The notes beneath the pieces were generated by a model that worked only from the letters and a program-made list of their open reading frames with translations, was not told the origin of the DNA and made no database searches. 47,152 nucleotides of DNA, from assembly GCF_014048475.1 (NCBI RefSeq), contig NZ_NWUS01000005.1, forward strand, positions 1-47,152, written 5' to 3'. Positions 24,909 to 35,066 of this stretch are shown here, piece after piece (the first letter of the stretch is position 1; every line of letters begins with the position of its first letter). A program made the translations under genes and the position numbers. Source of the stretch: Bombella favorum. GTDB taxonomy: Bacteria; Pseudomonadota; Alphaproteobacteria; Acetobacterales; Acetobacteraceae.

Positions 24909-26132
24909 TTACGCCCCCTTATTGCGTGATTCTGCTTGCCGCTTCCGCTCGCTCTGGGTCTTGAGCTGCCCACAGGCGGCGAGGATGTCCTTACCACGAG
25001 GCATACGGATGGGGGCAGCATACCCGGCATCCATGATGATCTGGGCAAAACTAGCCAGACGTTCCCGTGTGGAGGGGCGGAAGTCCGATCCCGGCCACGG
25101 GTTGAAGGGAATGAGATTGACCTTGGCAGGCAGACCACGGATCAACCGAACCAACTCTCTCGCCTCGGCATCACTGTCATTCACATCTTTGATCATGATG
25201 TATTCAAAAGTGATGCGGCGGGAATTGGAAGCAGCCGGATAACGATGACAGGCGGCCATCAGCTCTTCAATCGGGTATTTCCTGTTCAGGGGGACCAGCT
25301 GGTCCCGCAGGTCATTGCGGACAGCATGGAGGGAAATAGCCAGATTGATGCCCAGCTCGTCCCCGCAGCGGTCCATCATAGGCACGACACCCGAGGTAGA
25401 AAGCGTGATGCGACGGCGGGAGAGGGCGATACCTTCGCCATCCATGATGATTTTCATGGCTTTGGCGACATTCTCGTAATTATAGAGTGGCTCCCCCATG
25501 CCCATCAGGACGATGGTGGAGAGCAGGCGGGGGGTGTCTCCCTTGGGGCTGGGCCACTCACCATAGCTGTCCCGTGCGGCCATGAACTGTCCGACAATCT
25601 CGGCAGCACCCAGATTACGGACGAGTTTCTGCGTGCCGGTATGGCAGAAGGTGCAGGATAATGTGCAGCCTACCTGCGAGGAAATACAGACAGCTCCCCG
25701 GTCTTCGCGCCGGTCCGGAATATAGACGGTTTCGGCTTCCTGCCCGTCACGGAAGCGGAACAAGAATTTGCGGGTATCGTCTTTAGATGTCTGCTGTGTC
25801 GTCAGGCTGGGGCGGCCAACGATGAAGTGCTGCTCCAGCTTGGCTTGTAATGGCTTGGCGATGGTGGACATGCGGGAAAAATCCGTCACGCCCTGATGGT
25901 AAATCCAGTGCCAAAGTTGCTTGGCTCGGAAGGGCTTCTCGCCGATCTCGGTCAGGACCTCGGCCAGTTCTTCCCGGGATAGGCCGACCAGTTCCCGCCG
26001 CCCGTCTTCCGTAACAGGCGTAGGCGGAGCAAAAAGGGCGGATTTAGCCTCAATGCGTTTGCGCTCGCTTTCATTGAGGGCATTTACGGCATCGGAGGAA
26101 ACAGGGGAAGAAGAGGGCATCGGATGTGTCAT
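24909..26132 (-). CDS. rlmN: Dual-specificity RNA methyltransferase RlmN
   Basis: 407 residues. Radical-SAM Cys triad C-x3-C-x2-C as GCTLSCTFCHTGTQKLVRNL, the GMGEPLYNYENV motif and the C-terminal catalytic Cys region (DILAACGQLK) are all present. RlmN methylates C2 of A2503 in 23S rRNA and A37 in some tRNAs using a 4Fe-4S cluster and two SAM. The first 45 residues are Ser/Glu-rich and variable. It lies 64 bp after tlyA on the same strand. GGGCC-AGA-GGCCC just after its stop could weakly assist termination. Confidence 0.95.
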   Translation of the reverse strand: MTHPMPSSSPVSSDAVNALNESERKRIEAKSALFAPPTPVTEDGRRELVGLSREELAEVLTEIGEKPFRAKQLWHWIYHQGVTDFSRMSTIAKPLQAKLEQHFIVGRPSLTTQQTSKDDTRKFLFRFRDGQEAETVYIPDRREDRGAVCISSQVGCTLSCTFCHTGTQKLVRNLGAAEIVGQFMAARDSYGEWPSPKGDTPRLLSTIVLMGMGEPLYNYENVAKAMKIIMDGEGIALSRRRITLSTSGVVPMMDRCGDELGINLAISLHAVRNDLRDQLVPLNRKYPIEELMAACHRYPAASNSRRITFEYIMIKDVNDSDAEARELVRLIRGLPAKVNLIPFNPWPGSDFRPSTRERLASFAQIIMDAGYAAPIRMPRGKDILAACGQLKTQSERKRQAESRNKGA

Positions 26133-26152
26133 GGGGCGGCTATAGCACGGGA

Positions 26153-26166
26153 ACCCGTTTACGGGT
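26153..26166. repeat. Small hairpin between tlyA and rlmN
   Basis: ACCCGT-TT-ACGGGT is a perfect 6-bp stem with a 2-nt loop, in the 64-bp gap upstream of rlmN. It has no T-run on the minus strand. It may be an operator or a processing site. Confidence 0.3.
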
Positions 26167-26196
26167 CAGAAAAGTGATGGGATGGAAAAGAATGAC

Positions 26197-26949
26197 CTAG
26201 AGTGCGCCTTTACGGGCGGCAATGAGGAATTCTTTATTGCCTTCCGGCCCGGTGATCGGGCTGGGGACAAGGCCTAGGATGGTCCAGCCGGGGAGGGCGG
26301 CAAACCAGTTTCGGATTTCCTCGCAGACACGCTCATGCACGGCGGGGTCTCGCACAACGCCTTTGGGGCCGATGTCGGCTCGGCCCGCTTCGAATTGCGG
26401 CTTGATGAGGGCTACGGCCCATGCGCCATCCTTTGCCATGCTGAGGGCAGGGGCTAGAACGGTTTTGAGGCTAATGAAGCTAGCATCGCAGACGACAATA
26501 TCCGGGGCCTCTGGTACATGCTCGGTATTCAGATGGCGGGCATTGGTTTTTTCTAGCACGATCACCCGTTCATCAGAACGGATTTTCCATGCGAGCTGAC
26601 CATGCCCGACATCTACAGCATAGACTGTGGCGGCCCCGTTCTGGAGTAGCACATCGGTAAAACCTCCCGTTGAGGCCCCGACATCCACGGCGATTTTGCC
26701 CTCAGCAGAAAGAGGGAAATGCTCCAGCGCATGAGCTAGCTTCAGCCCACCACGGGAGACCCAAGGGTGATCCTGCCCTTTCAAGGTCAGGGGCATGTCC
26801 TCGGCGAGCTGATCGCCTGCTTTTTTAACAGGCTTGTCACCATGCGGGCCAGCATAGACCAGCCCGGCCATGATGAGGGCTTGTGCCCGGCTGCGTGTTT
26901 CGACCAGCCCCCTTTCTACAAGGAGCTGATCCGCACGACGTTTGGCCAT
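26197..26949 (-). CDS. tlyA: TlyA family rRNA 2'-O-methyltransferase (hemolysin-like)
   Basis: 250 residues. An S4 RNA-binding domain fills about 1-60 (RADQLLVERGLVETRSRAQA), followed by an FtsJ-type Rossmann methyltransferase with VDVGASTGGFTDVLLQNGA, YAVDVGHGQLAWKIR, the Asp/Lys catalytic context DASFISLKTVL and IKPQFEAGR. TlyA proteins methylate cytidine 2'-OH groups of 16S and sometimes 23S rRNA; the hemolysin label is historical. Its ATG overlaps the dxs stop as TGATG, so it is translated with dxs. Confidence 0.9.
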   Translation of the reverse strand: MAKRRADQLLVERGLVETRSRAQALIMAGLVYAGPHGDKPVKKAGDQLAEDMPLTLKGQDHPWVSRGGLKLAHALEHFPLSAEGKIAVDVGASTGGFTDVLLQNGAATVYAVDVGHGQLAWKIRSDERVIVLEKTNARHLNTEHVPEAPDIVVCDASFISLKTVLAPALSMAKDGAWAVALIKPQFEAGRADIGPKGVVRDPAVHERVCEEIRNWFAALPGWTILGLVPSPITGPEGNKEFLIAARKGAL

Positions 26950-28907
26950 CAGGCCCCGGCCTTTCCATCAAGAGCTTTGCGGGCCAGGTCGGCAATATGA
27001 TGCGCTGTCAGGCCAGCTTCCTCATACTGGGCGGCAGGTGTGTTATGGTCGATCCATGTATCAGGCAGGGCCATCGGACGGAAACGAACCTGATCCAGCA
27101 GACCGGTATGAGCCAAATGCTGCACGACTTGCGTGCTGAACCCACCCGGTGCGCCATCTTCAATAGTGATGAAGACCTTGTGCTGGCGGGCTAGCTGTTC
27201 GATCAGTGCCTCATCAACGGGCTTGGCAAAGCGGGCATCGGCCACCGTAACGGCGATACCGTGTTTCTCCAGCGTCTCAGCGGCTTTTAGGGCCTCCTGC
27301 AGACGGGGGCCAAGGGCGAGGATGGCCACGCCTTCCCCTTCGGAGGCACGCACGATACGACCCTTGCCGATTTCCAGAATCTCGCCTTCTTCGGGGAGGG
27401 TTAGGCCAAGGCCAGCCCCACGGGGATAGCGCAGGGCGATCGGCCCGCTGTCATGGGCCCATGCCGTGGCTGTCATATGGAGCAGTTCCAGCTCATCAGA
27501 CGGAGCCATGACGGTCATGTTCGGTAGGCAGCAGAGATAGTTGAGGTCGAAAGACCCGGCATGGGTCGCCCCATCAGCACCGACCAGCCCGGCACGGTCC
27601 ACAGCGAAGCGAACAGGCAGATTCTGGAGGGCTACATCATGCATGACCTGATCGTAGGCCCGCTGGAGGAATGTGGAATAGATGGCGCAGAACGGGCGCA
27701 TCCCCTCGCTGGCGATACCGGCAGCAAAAGTTACGGCGTGCTGTTCGGCAATGCCGACATCGAAGTAACGGTCCGGATGCTGCTGGGCCATTCTGTCCAG
27801 CCCGGTGCCAGAAGGCATGGCCGCAGTAATGGCAACGACTTTATCGTCCTGGTTAGCCCGGTGGAGCAGCTCACGGGAGAAAACATCCGTATAGGTGGGC
27901 GGGCCAGCGGGAGCTTTTTGCTGCTTACCGGTTTCCACATCAAAGCGGGCGACGGCGTGGTATTTATCACCAGCGGATTCGGCAGGCTTATAGCCTCGGC
28001 CTTTCTCGGTGATGACATGCAGCAGGACAGGCCCCTTATCCTCAGCATCCCGGAGATTGCGTAGGATGGGGACAAGCTGGTTCATGTCGTGCCCATCTAC
28101 GGGGCCGATGTAATAGAAGCCAAGCTCCTCAAACAGTGTGCCGCCGGTAATCATACCACGGGCATATTCCTCAGCCCGCTTGGCGGTGCGCTCAATGCGG
28201 GAGGGAAGCCGCTTGGCCAGCTTGCCAGCCATGTCCCGCAGGGTCAGGAAGCGGCGGGAGGTCATCAGGCGGCTGAGGTAATTGGACATAGCCCCAACGG
28301 GTGGCGCAATAGACATCTCATTGTCATTCAGGATGACGATGAGGCGTTCAGCCCCTTTGCCGCCCATGGCGCCGGCGTTGTTCATGGCTTCATAGGCCAT
28401 ACCAGCGGAGATGGACCCATCCCCAATGACGGAAATGACGTTTCGTTCCCGATAGGAGGGATGATCTTCCGCATAGAGGTGATGCGCCACAGCCATACCC
28501 AGCCCGGCAGAGATGGACGTGGAGGAGTGTGCAGCACCGAAGGGGTCGTAGGGGCTTTCGGAACGGCGTGTAAAGCCGGAAAGACCACCGGGCTGGCGCA
28601 GCGTGCGGATTTGCTCACGGCGACCGGTTAGAATTTTATGGGGGTAGGCCTGATGACCTACATCCCAGATTACCCGGTCATCCGGTGTGTTGAATACCGC
28701 ATGAAGAGCCACTGTCAGCTCGACAACGCCAAGGGAGGCACCGAGATGCCCGCCCGTTGTCGAGACGGCATTGATGGTCTCCGAACGGAGCTCTTCTGCT
28801 AGGGTGGTGAGCTGCTCGATGGACAGGTTTTTCATGTCCGCCGGTACGCTTACCCGATCCAGAAGAGGATAACGACCCAGAGTAGGGATAGAGGAAGACG
28901 TGCTCAT
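26949..28907 (-). CDS. dxs: 1-deoxy-D-xylulose-5-phosphate synthase
   Basis: 652 residues from the ATG at 28907; a TTG two codons earlier is also in frame. Thiamine-diphosphate motif [18 protein letters not shown], the N-terminal [21 protein letters not shown] and [13 protein letters not shown], the linker [15 protein letters not shown], and the transketolase-like C-terminal half with [17 protein letters not shown] are all clear. It condenses pyruvate and glyceraldehyde-3-phosphate, the entry step of the non-mevalonate isoprenoid pathway. It sits 6 bp after ispA, which uses the pathway's products. Confidence 0.97.
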   Translation of the reverse strand: MSTSSSIPTLGRYPLLDRVSVPADMKNLSIEQLTTLAEELRSETINAVSTTGGHLGASLGVVELTVALHAVFNTPDDRVIWDVGHQAYPHKILTGRREQIRTLRQPGGLSGFTRRSESPYDPFGAAHSSTSISAGLGMAVAHHLYAEDHPSYRERNVISVIGDGSISAGMAYEAMNNAGAMGGKGAERLIVILNDNEMSIAPPVGAMSNYLSRLMTSRRFLTLRDMAGKLAKRLPSRIERTAKRAEEYARGMITGGTLFEELGFYYIGPVDGHDMNQLVPILRNLRDAEDKGPVLLHVITEKGRGYKPAESAGDKYHAVARFDVETGKQQKAPAGPPTYTDVFSRELLHRANQDDKVVAITAAMPSGTGLDRMAQQHPDRYFDVGIAEQHAVTFAAGIASEGMRPFCAIYSTFLQRAYDQVMHDVALQNLPVRFAVDRAGLVGADGATHAGSFDLNYLCCLPNMTVMAPSDELELLHMTATAWAHDSGPIALRYPRGAGLGLTLPEEGEILEIGKGRIVRASEGEGVAILALGPRLQEALKAAETLEKHGIAVTVADARFAKPVDEALIEQLARQHKVFITIEDGAPGGFSTQVVQHLAHTGLLDQVRFRPMALPDTWIDHNTPAAQYEEAGLTAHHIADLARKALDGKAGA

Positions 28908-28913
28908 GAACAA

Positions 28914-29822
28914 TCAGTTCCTGCGTTCAACGAAATAATCAGCGAGGGCACGGAGTGTCTCTGCTTGCGGGCCGAATGAAGAAAGGGATTGACGGGCCTG
29001 CTCGCTTAGACGCTGCGCCTCTTTTCGGGCGCCCTCGATACCTAGCAGAGAGACATAGTTAGACTTGCAAGCGTCTTCATCCTTGCCTGCTGTCTTGCCC
29101 AGTTCCTCGGTGCTGGCTGTGGTGTCCAAAATATCATCGGCTACCTGGAAAGCCGTGCCGAGGTCTGTACCATAGCGGACGATGGCCTTACGGCGTGGGT
29201 CATCAGCCTTGAGCCCAGCCAGAATAGCCCCGGCTTCTGCGGCGTAACGGATTAAGGCGCCGGTCTTCATGGCGTGCAGACGCTGAACCTTCTCCAGCGG
29301 AAGGGCCTTGCCCTCGCCACGGATATCAATGACCTGCCCGCCGACCATGCCTGCACTACCAGAAGCACGGGCCAGTGCCAGAGCTAGATCAGCCCGGATG
29401 GCAGGGTCTTTGCTGGTGGCATCTTCCAGTAGCACTTCAAAGGCGCTGGTCTGGAGGGCATCGCCAGCAAGAATGGCAAAAGCCTCGTTGAATTTCTTAT
29501 GTGTGGAGGGCTGGCCTCGGCGGAGGTCATCATCATCCATGGCGGGGAGGTCATCATGGACGAGAGAATAGGCGTGGAGAAACTCAACGGATGCGGCCAC
29601 ACGGAGGGCAGCCTCACGGGGGGCACCAAACAGGGCGGCGATTTCCAGCACGAGGAACCCACGCAGACGCTTGCCACCATTTAGGGCTGCATAGCGCATG
29701 GCCTCAATCAGCAAGGATTCATCCCCCGGCACGGGCGGCAGGAGAGCGTCAATACTGGCTTCAATGTCACGACAGGCCTGACGTAGGGCATCCTTGAGAG
29801 GGAGGGCGTGGCTGTCGGTCAT
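28914..29822 (-). CDS. ispA: Farnesyl (geranyl) diphosphate synthase
   Basis: 302 residues from the ATG at 29822, preceded by AAGGAG 9 nt away. An earlier in-frame ATG at 29873 overlaps the xseB stop as TGATG and would add 17 Thr/Pro-rich residues without a ribosome site. First Asp-rich motif DDLPAMDDDDLRRG, NGGKRLRGFLVLE near the N-terminus and second motif FQVADDILD identify an all-trans short-chain prenyltransferase. It builds C10/C15 diphosphates from IPP and DMAPP, for quinones, undecaprenol and hopanoids. Gene order xseB-ispA-dxs is conserved in many proteobacteria. Confidence 0.94.
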   Translation of the reverse strand: MTDSHALPLKDALRQACRDIEASIDALLPPVPGDESLLIEAMRYAALNGGKRLRGFLVLEIAALFGAPREAALRVAASVEFLHAYSLVHDDLPAMDDDDLRRGQPSTHKKFNEAFAILAGDALQTSAFEVLLEDATSKDPAIRADLALALARASGSAGMVGGQVIDIRGEGKALPLEKVQRLHAMKTGALIRYAAEAGAILAGLKADDPRRKAIVRYGTDLGTAFQVADDILDTTASTEELGKTAGKDEDACKSNYVSLLGIEGARKEAQRLSEQARQSLSSFGPQAETLRALADYFVERRN

Positions 29823-29872
29823 GGAAGGGGTCTCCTTGGTGGTGGTCGGGGATGGCTGTGTATCAGGTATCA

Positions 29873-30238
29873 TCAGAATGGAATGTTATCATCCCAGATC
29901 GGGGCGGAAGGGGCATCATCCTGTGGCCTCTGCGTAGTCCGGGTGGGGGCTCTTTTACGGCGTGCCGGGATCGGCTGATCCGCTGGAGTGTTAAGCTCCT
30001 CCTCGGAGAGTGAGCCATCTGCTTTTTGGACGATGGCTTTCACACGCATTTCTGCTTCCCCCAGTCGTGCTTCACAATGGCGGCGCAGGGCGGCACCACG
30101 CTCGTAGGCAGAGATGGCATCTTCCAGCTTCATCTGGCCACTTTCCAGCCCCCGGACGATCTGTTCAAGCTCGGCCAAGGCATTTTCAAAAGAAAGCTGG
30201 TGCAGCGGTGTTGTCTGTGTCGTCATAGGGTCGGGCAT
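29873..30238 (-). CDS. xseB: Exodeoxyribonuclease VII small subunit
   Basis: 121 residues. The first 80 match XseB: LSFENALAELEQIVRGLESG, LEDAISAYERGAAL and CEARLGEAEMRVKAI, two helices that bind XseA. A Pro/Arg-rich tail of about 40 residues (PIPARRKRAPTRTTQRPQDD) ending WDDNIPF extends it beyond the common 75-85 residue length. With XseA (not in the window) it degrades single-stranded DNA. It is the first gene of the xseB-ispA-dxs-tlyA chain. Confidence 0.9.
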   Translation of the reverse strand: MPDPMTTQTTPLHQLSFENALAELEQIVRGLESGQMKLEDAISAYERGAALRRHCEARLGEAEMRVKAIVQKADGSLSEEELNTPADQPIPARRKRAPTRTTQRPQDDAPSAPIWDDNIPF

Positions 30239-30425
30239 GAACTATCCAGCCGGGGTTCAGATCATGAAACTTACAGGGCATTACAGGGATAAAGAGATTT
30301 TTTCCAGCCCTCATCCTATTTGTTCGGAAACATCATGGAATGCCGTGATACTTTTCAGAGGCATGGGCAACCCCATTGTAATGATTTCCTTCAAGGAATG
30401 TCAGGATGTTTGTTGTCCTGCTGCT
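30239..30425. other. Gene-free gap between xseB and the purine permease
   Basis: 187 bp on the promoter side of xseB. No gene or tRNA is seen. A small imperfect-centre palindrome TTCCTT-C-AAGGAA lies near 30389-30401. The xseB promoter should be here on the minus strand but no clear hexamer pair stands out. Confidence 0.4.
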
Positions 30426-31772
30426 TTAAAGCTGTCCCTGCAAAATCATGTAACAGAGAAAAGTGATATCAAGACCTATTATAATAGGTGTTACCTTACA
30501 AAAGGCCCGTCTGACAAGTAGAATAGCCGTATAAAGCAGCATGCTGCAAGCGAGAGCGAGCATGAAATTACCTGTGACGACCGTTAGCAGAAGCATGCAG
30601 AGAGGGGGAAAGGCGTCTTCTAGTGTGTTGGAGAGTTCTGTCAGGTTGCTGAGCATGATAATCCCGACAAAAATCAGCACCGGGGCTGTTGCCAATGCAG
30701 GAATGGCGGTGATTAGAGGCCAGAAGATGCAAGAGATGGCAAATAATAAGGCGACTACAAGGGCACTGAGACCCGTACGGCCACCAGCTTCGGCCCCAGT
30801 TAGGCTTTCTAGATAGGCGGAGACGGTACAGGTCCCCAGTAGTGCGCCAAGGACGCTGGCGACACCATCGGCGGTAAAGGCTCGGGGGTCGAGATCAGGA
30901 CGTTCTTTGGTTCCGCAAAGTCCAGCCTGTCGGGTGACTGTCAGCATCGTGCCTGTAGCATCAAAAAAGTCGCTTAGCAGTATATAGAGTGTGATGGGCA
31001 GAAGCAGGCCGAGATGATGGAAGAACTCTTTGAAGTTGAAAGGTGCCAGCATGTGGATGGGATAATGGGGCCAGTCCATCAGATGAGCGGGGAGCTGGGT
31101 TAAGGGCTGGCCGTCCGAACCGGGAATAAAAAGTCCGGCCACGGTCAGGAGCATGATGGTGATGAGCAGTCCAGCAGGAATACGGAGGAGCTGAAGTAGG
31201 AGGCAGAGCATCACGCCTGCTAGAGCAAGGATGACGGAAGGTTGGGACAGGGAGGCGAAACCCAGCCCATTAGTGGATGGAACGGCGATTCCAGCGGAGA
31301 TGAGGCCAATGCGGGCAATAAAAGCACCGATGGCCACCTGAATGCCCAATATGATGCAGGGTGGAAAGCTTTGTATGATCTTTAGGCGAAGCCGGGTGAG
31401 GGGGAGCAGCGTGAAGCACAATCCGCTGAAAAGAACGACTGTAAAGGCCGTAGCGGGTGAGACATGGGCTTGCTGGACAATGACTTGAGCGAACAGGACG
31501 TTACTACTCATAGCGGGGGCGAGAGCAATGGGAAGCCGTACCCAGAGCGCCATGAGGAGGGTTCCAGCGATGGCCCCGGCAATGGTGGTTATCACCATGT
31601 CATGGCGTATGAGACCGGCCCCCGCAAGGACAGCCGGGTTGACGGCCATGATATAGGCCATTGATCCAAAAATAGTCAGCCCGGCACTGACCTCACGCGG
31701 GATTGTCGAATGGCGCTGGGTGATCTGGAAGAAGCGGTCGAGGCGGGATCGGATCACAGCGTCATGTCTCAT
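30426..31772 (-). CDS. NCS2-family purine permease (AzgA/PbuG type)
   Basis: 448 residues, very hydrophobic, with 12 or more membrane segments. The N-terminal STIPREVSAGLTIFGSMAYI and MAVNPAVLAGAGL, then LPIALAPAMSSNVLFAQ, are typical of the AzgA-like subgroup that takes up adenine, guanine or hypoxanthine with protons; LSDFFDATGTML is the conserved motif in the middle. It lies 15 bp after the glycosyltransferase gene and is probably the last gene of lepA-GT-permease. Substrate cannot be fixed from sequence. Confidence 0.85.
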   Translation of the reverse strand: MRHDAVIRSRLDRFFQITQRHSTIPREVSAGLTIFGSMAYIMAVNPAVLAGAGLIRHDMVITTIAGAIAGTLLMALWVRLPIALAPAMSSNVLFAQVIVQQAHVSPATAFTVVLFSGLCFTLLPLTRLRLKIIQSFPPCIILGIQVAIGAFIARIGLISAGIAVPSTNGLGFASLSQPSVILALAGVMLCLLLQLLRIPAGLLITIMLLTVAGLFIPGSDGQPLTQLPAHLMDWPHYPIHMLAPFNFKEFFHHLGLLLPITLYILLSDFFDATGTMLTVTRQAGLCGTKERPDLDPRAFTADGVASVLGALLGTCTVSAYLESLTGAEAGGRTGLSALVVALLFAISCIFWPLITAIPALATAPVLIFVGIIMLSNLTELSNTLEDAFPPLCMLLLTVVTGNFMLALACSMLLYTAILLVRRAFCKVTPIIIGLDITFLCYMILQGQL

Positions 31773-31787
31773 AGGGTAGGGAGTGGT

Positions 31788-33185
31788 CTAGCGCTTCCAG
31801 TCATGGAAAAGCCGATAAAGTAGGGGCGAGAAGAGGGTTTGGGCCTCTTGTTTAGGCAGTTGGGCATAGAGCGCCCCGATGATTGATGGAGAGAGCCACC
31901 GGCTTTGCCGTATGGCTTCATGCAGTCCAGCCGCCGAGAAACCATAAATCGTGAAGAATTGGAGAGCCTTTTCCACCGGGTCGGGCCCGGAGGGGAGCGC
32001 ATTTTCCGTATGGATGAGGACTACAGGCTCATCATCCGGTAGGGATAGTCCTGTTGGGTAGAGGGATAGCCTGACAGCACCATTATCCTCCTGCTGAAGG
32101 CGGACCGGTAGGCAGTCCAGCAGGGTTGGGAAATAGGTGAATGTAGGTGTGGTTGCTGGCAGGTAAGGCGCAGCGATAGGCTGCTCTGTATAGAGCCAGG
32201 CAAGATGTTCTGTCTGGGGAGAGAGATCTTCCGGCCTGATGAGGCAGAGAGGTACAAACTCATCACCATCACGCAGCTCCTCAATGGGCTGGAAGCTGAT
32301 TGTACGGTTATGACTATCCATGACGAGTTTCTGCTCGCCACGGTGTAGATGGAATCGTTTAAACCGGCGGGCCGTTTCAGGGAGTGGCCCTTCTGGATGG
32401 GCCGGGGCGGACTGTCCATTCTGTATGGCGTAACAGGCACCGAGGATCAGCCCCTGTAGGATATGGGCACTGATATCTAGTGTTTTCGGTAGGAGAGCCT
32501 GCCCCTTATTGTAATATTGGTCATTGCGGTCGTAGTAACGGCGCATTTGCGGTGTGGGGCTGCTGGCGGCAGCGTCATGCAGGATGCGGGCCGTGGACCA
32601 GTCCGGTGTGTTCTGAACATAGGCAAAGGGGTCTGGTAGTCCTTGCCGTTGGTGAGCAGGACGGAAGAAAGACCGTGTTACCCGGCTATCTGGGAAGGCC
32701 TCGGAGGCATGGGTCTGGAAAAGGGCTCTTGGATGGGGCATTTGCCCATCAAATAGCTGGTTCGTCCGTTTACCCAGCCCTGTTAGGCACCAGTTGATGG
32801 GGAAATGCGTGATCTGCTGGAAGGTTTTCGCTCCCAATCGAGCTTCTGTCTCGGTAAAAAAGGCCGATACGGAGCCGCCTTCTGGGAGGAAATATTCATC
32901 AACGGCTAGCTGAATGACCCAGTCAAAATGGCCACCTTCCTGCCGGAGCATCTTTGTCAGGGCGTTCTGATGGCGTTGCAGGCGGTCCGTCTCCCGCTGG
33001 TCTGTAGCCAGCAGACGGATGTCGTAATTGCGGGCTGCCTGTGTCAAAATCTCCTGACTGCCATCTGTGGAGTGATCGTCACAGATAAGCAGGGCAGAAA
33101 AGCCCGCCGCCACGTGGTGGGCGATCCACCAACCAAGCCTGTTGGCCTCATTATGGATACAGAGCAGGGCAGCGGTCCGAAGCAT
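31788..33185 (-). CDS. Glycosyltransferase family 2-like protein
   Basis: 465 residues. The N-terminal third has a GT-A fold: AALLCIHNEANRLGWWIAHH, LLICDDHSTDGSQEILTQ and WVIQLAVDEYFLPEGG, where the acidic residues would bind the sugar-nucleotide metal. HFPINWCLTGLGKR and HDAAASSPTPQMRRYYDRND follow as in the GT92/Glyco_tranf_2_4 type. The C-terminal 200 residues are not recognised. No signal peptide or membrane helix is present, so it acts in the cytosol, perhaps on a surface glycan. It begins 3 bp after the lepA stop. Confidence 0.7.
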   Translation of the reverse strand: MLRTAALLCIHNEANRLGWWIAHHVAAGFSALLICDDHSTDGSQEILTQAARNYDIRLLATDQRETDRLQRHQNALTKMLRQEGGHFDWVIQLAVDEYFLPEGGSVSAFFTETEARLGAKTFQQITHFPINWCLTGLGKRTNQLFDGQMPHPRALFQTHASEAFPDSRVTRSFFRPAHQRQGLPDPFAYVQNTPDWSTARILHDAAASSPTPQMRRYYDRNDQYYNKGQALLPKTLDISAHILQGLILGACYAIQNGQSAPAHPEGPLPETARRFKRFHLHRGEQKLVMDSHNRTISFQPIEELRDGDEFVPLCLIRPEDLSPQTEHLAWLYTEQPIAAPYLPATTPTFTYFPTLLDCLPVRLQQEDNGAVRLSLYPTGLSLPDDEPVVLIHTENALPSGPDPVEKALQFFTIYGFSAAGLHEAIRQSRWLSPSIIGALYAQLPKQEAQTLFSPLLYRLFHDWKR

Positions 33186-33188
33186 GGG

Positions 33189-34991
33189 TCAGTCCATCTT
33201 CAGGGCAGCAAGGAAGGCACTCTGCGGGATTTCGACCTTGCCGAACTGCCGCATACGTTTTTTACCCTCCTTCTGCTTTTCCAACAGCTTGCGCTTACGG
33301 GAAATGTCACCACCATAGCACTTGGCCGTCACATCCTTGGAGAGTGCCCCGAGTGTCTCACGGGCAATGACCTTGGAACCGATGGAAGCCTGAATGGCGA
33401 TCTTGAAGAGCTGACGGGGGATAAGGTCCTTTAGTTTGGCACAGATGGCCCGCCCGCGTGTTTCGGCCACGGTACGATGAGCGATGAAGGACAGGGCATC
33501 TACCGGCTCGTGATTCACGAGAATGGAGATGCGGACCAGATCGCTCTCTTCGTAGCCATCCATCTGATACTCAAAGGAGGCATACCCCCGGGTGAGGGAC
33601 TTCAGACGGTCATAGAAATCGAACACGACTTCATTAAGTGGTAGGCGATAGACGACCATGGCCCGGTCGCCAACATAGGTCAGGTCGATCTGCACGCCAC
33701 GGCGTTCGGTGCAGAGGGTGAGGACAGACCCTAGATATTCATCCCGCACGAGGATGGAGGCCTTGATCCACGGCTCTTCGATATAGTCGATCTTGCTAAT
33801 TTCTGGCATGTCTGCCGGGTTGTGCAGCTCTTCTACATCGCCGTTATTCATGTGCATTTTATAGACGACGGAAGGGGCTGTAGCGATGAGGTCCAGATTG
33901 AACTCACGAGAGAGTCGTTCTTGGATGATCTCCAGATGCAGCAACCCGAGGAACCCGCAACGGAAACCGAAGCCAAGCGCTGCAGAAGTTTCGGCCTCGA
34001 AGTGGAAGGATGCATCATTCAGCCGCAGCTTGCCAAGGCTGGTCCGCAGCTTGTCGAAGTCATCCGCATCAACCGGGAAAAGACCACACCAGACCACCGG
34101 CACGGAGGGTTTGAAGCCGGGGAGGGCTTTTTCCGCCGGGCGGTTGTCCAGCGTGATGGTATCACCGACATTACAATCCGCCACGGTTTTGATGGCGGCA
34201 TTGATATAGCCCATCTCACCCGGCCCTAGGGACTCGACAGGCTGCATCTTGGGCAAGAACACACCGACCTGATCGACATGATAGGTTGCCCCGGTCTGCA
34301 TCATACGGATCTTGTCGCCCCGCTTCAGGCGGCCTTCCTTGATGCGGACAAGGATGATGACGCCGAGATAGCTGTCGTACCAGCTGTCCACCAGCAGACC
34401 TTGCAGGGGAGCTTCGGCATCACCCTTGGGGGCGGGTAGACGCTGGACGAGGGCTTCCAGCACGCCCTCAATGTTCAGGCCCGTCTTGGCACTAATCTCC
34501 ACAGCGTCATCCGCCGGGATGCCGACCACTTCTTCGATCTGGGCGCGGACACGCTCCGGCTCGGCAGCCGGAAGGTCGATTTTATTGAGAACGGGGACGA
34601 TCTCATGATTGGCATCAATCGCCTGATAGACGTTGGCCAGTGTCTGCGCCTCGACCCCCTGTGAGGCATCCACAACCAGCAGTGACCCTTCGCAGGCCGC
34701 CAAAGAACGGCTGACCTCATAGGCGAAGTCCACATGGCCGGGTGTGTCCATAAGGTTGAGCGTATAGACGTTGCCATCCTTGGCCGGGTAGGTCAGCCGG
34801 ACGGTTTGAGCCTTGATGGTGATGCCACGTTCCTGCTCCAGCTCCATGGAATCAAGAACCTGCCCTTTCATTTCACGGGCAGTCAGGGCGCCGCAGGCTT
34901 CAATCAGCCGGTCCGCCAAGGTGGATTTACCGTGGTCGATATGGGCAATGATGGAAAAATTGCGGATGAGGTGAAGCGGTGTGTCGGTCAT
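33189..34991 (-). CDS. lepA: Elongation factor 4 (LepA)
   Basis: 600 residues, the family length. GTPase motifs G1 [17 protein letters not shown]3 DTPGHVDF, G4 NKIDLP and G5 SAKTG are intact, followed by EF-G-like domains and the LepA-specific C-terminal domain ([35 protein letters not shown]). EF4 binds ribosomes and GTP and affects translocation and 30S biogenesis. The gene heads a tight lepA-GT-permease unit on the minus strand. Confidence 0.97.
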   Translation of the reverse strand: MTDTPLHLIRNFSIIAHIDHGKSTLADRLIEACGALTAREMKGQVLDSMELEQERGITIKAQTVRLTYPAKDGNVYTLNLMDTPGHVDFAYEVSRSLAACEGSLLVVDASQGVEAQTLANVYQAIDANHEIVPVLNKIDLPAAEPERVRAQIEEVVGIPADDAVEISAKTGLNIEGVLEALVQRLPAPKGDAEAPLQGLLVDSWYDSYLGVIILVRIKEGRLKRGDKIRMMQTGATYHVDQVGVFLPKMQPVESLGPGEMGYINAAIKTVADCNVGDTITLDNRPAEKALPGFKPSVPVVWCGLFPVDADDFDKLRTSLGKLRLNDASFHFEAETSAALGFGFRCGFLGLLHLEIIQERLSREFNLDLIATAPSVVYKMHMNNGDVEELHNPADMPEISKIDYIEEPWIKASILVRDEYLGSVLTLCTERRGVQIDLTYVGDRAMVVYRLPLNEVVFDFYDRLKSLTRGYASFEYQMDGYEESDLVRISILVNHEPVDALSFIAHRTVAETRGRAICAKLKDLIPRQLFKIAIQASIGSKVIARETLGALSKDVTAKCYGGDISRKRKLLEKQKEGKKRMRQFGKVEIPQSAFLAALKMD

Positions 34992-35066
34992 GACGCCCTA
35001 ATTAAGTGATTCTGAAGGTTCTGTCAGTAGGTGGAGTGGCGGAGCCCCCCACCACGAATGGTAGTG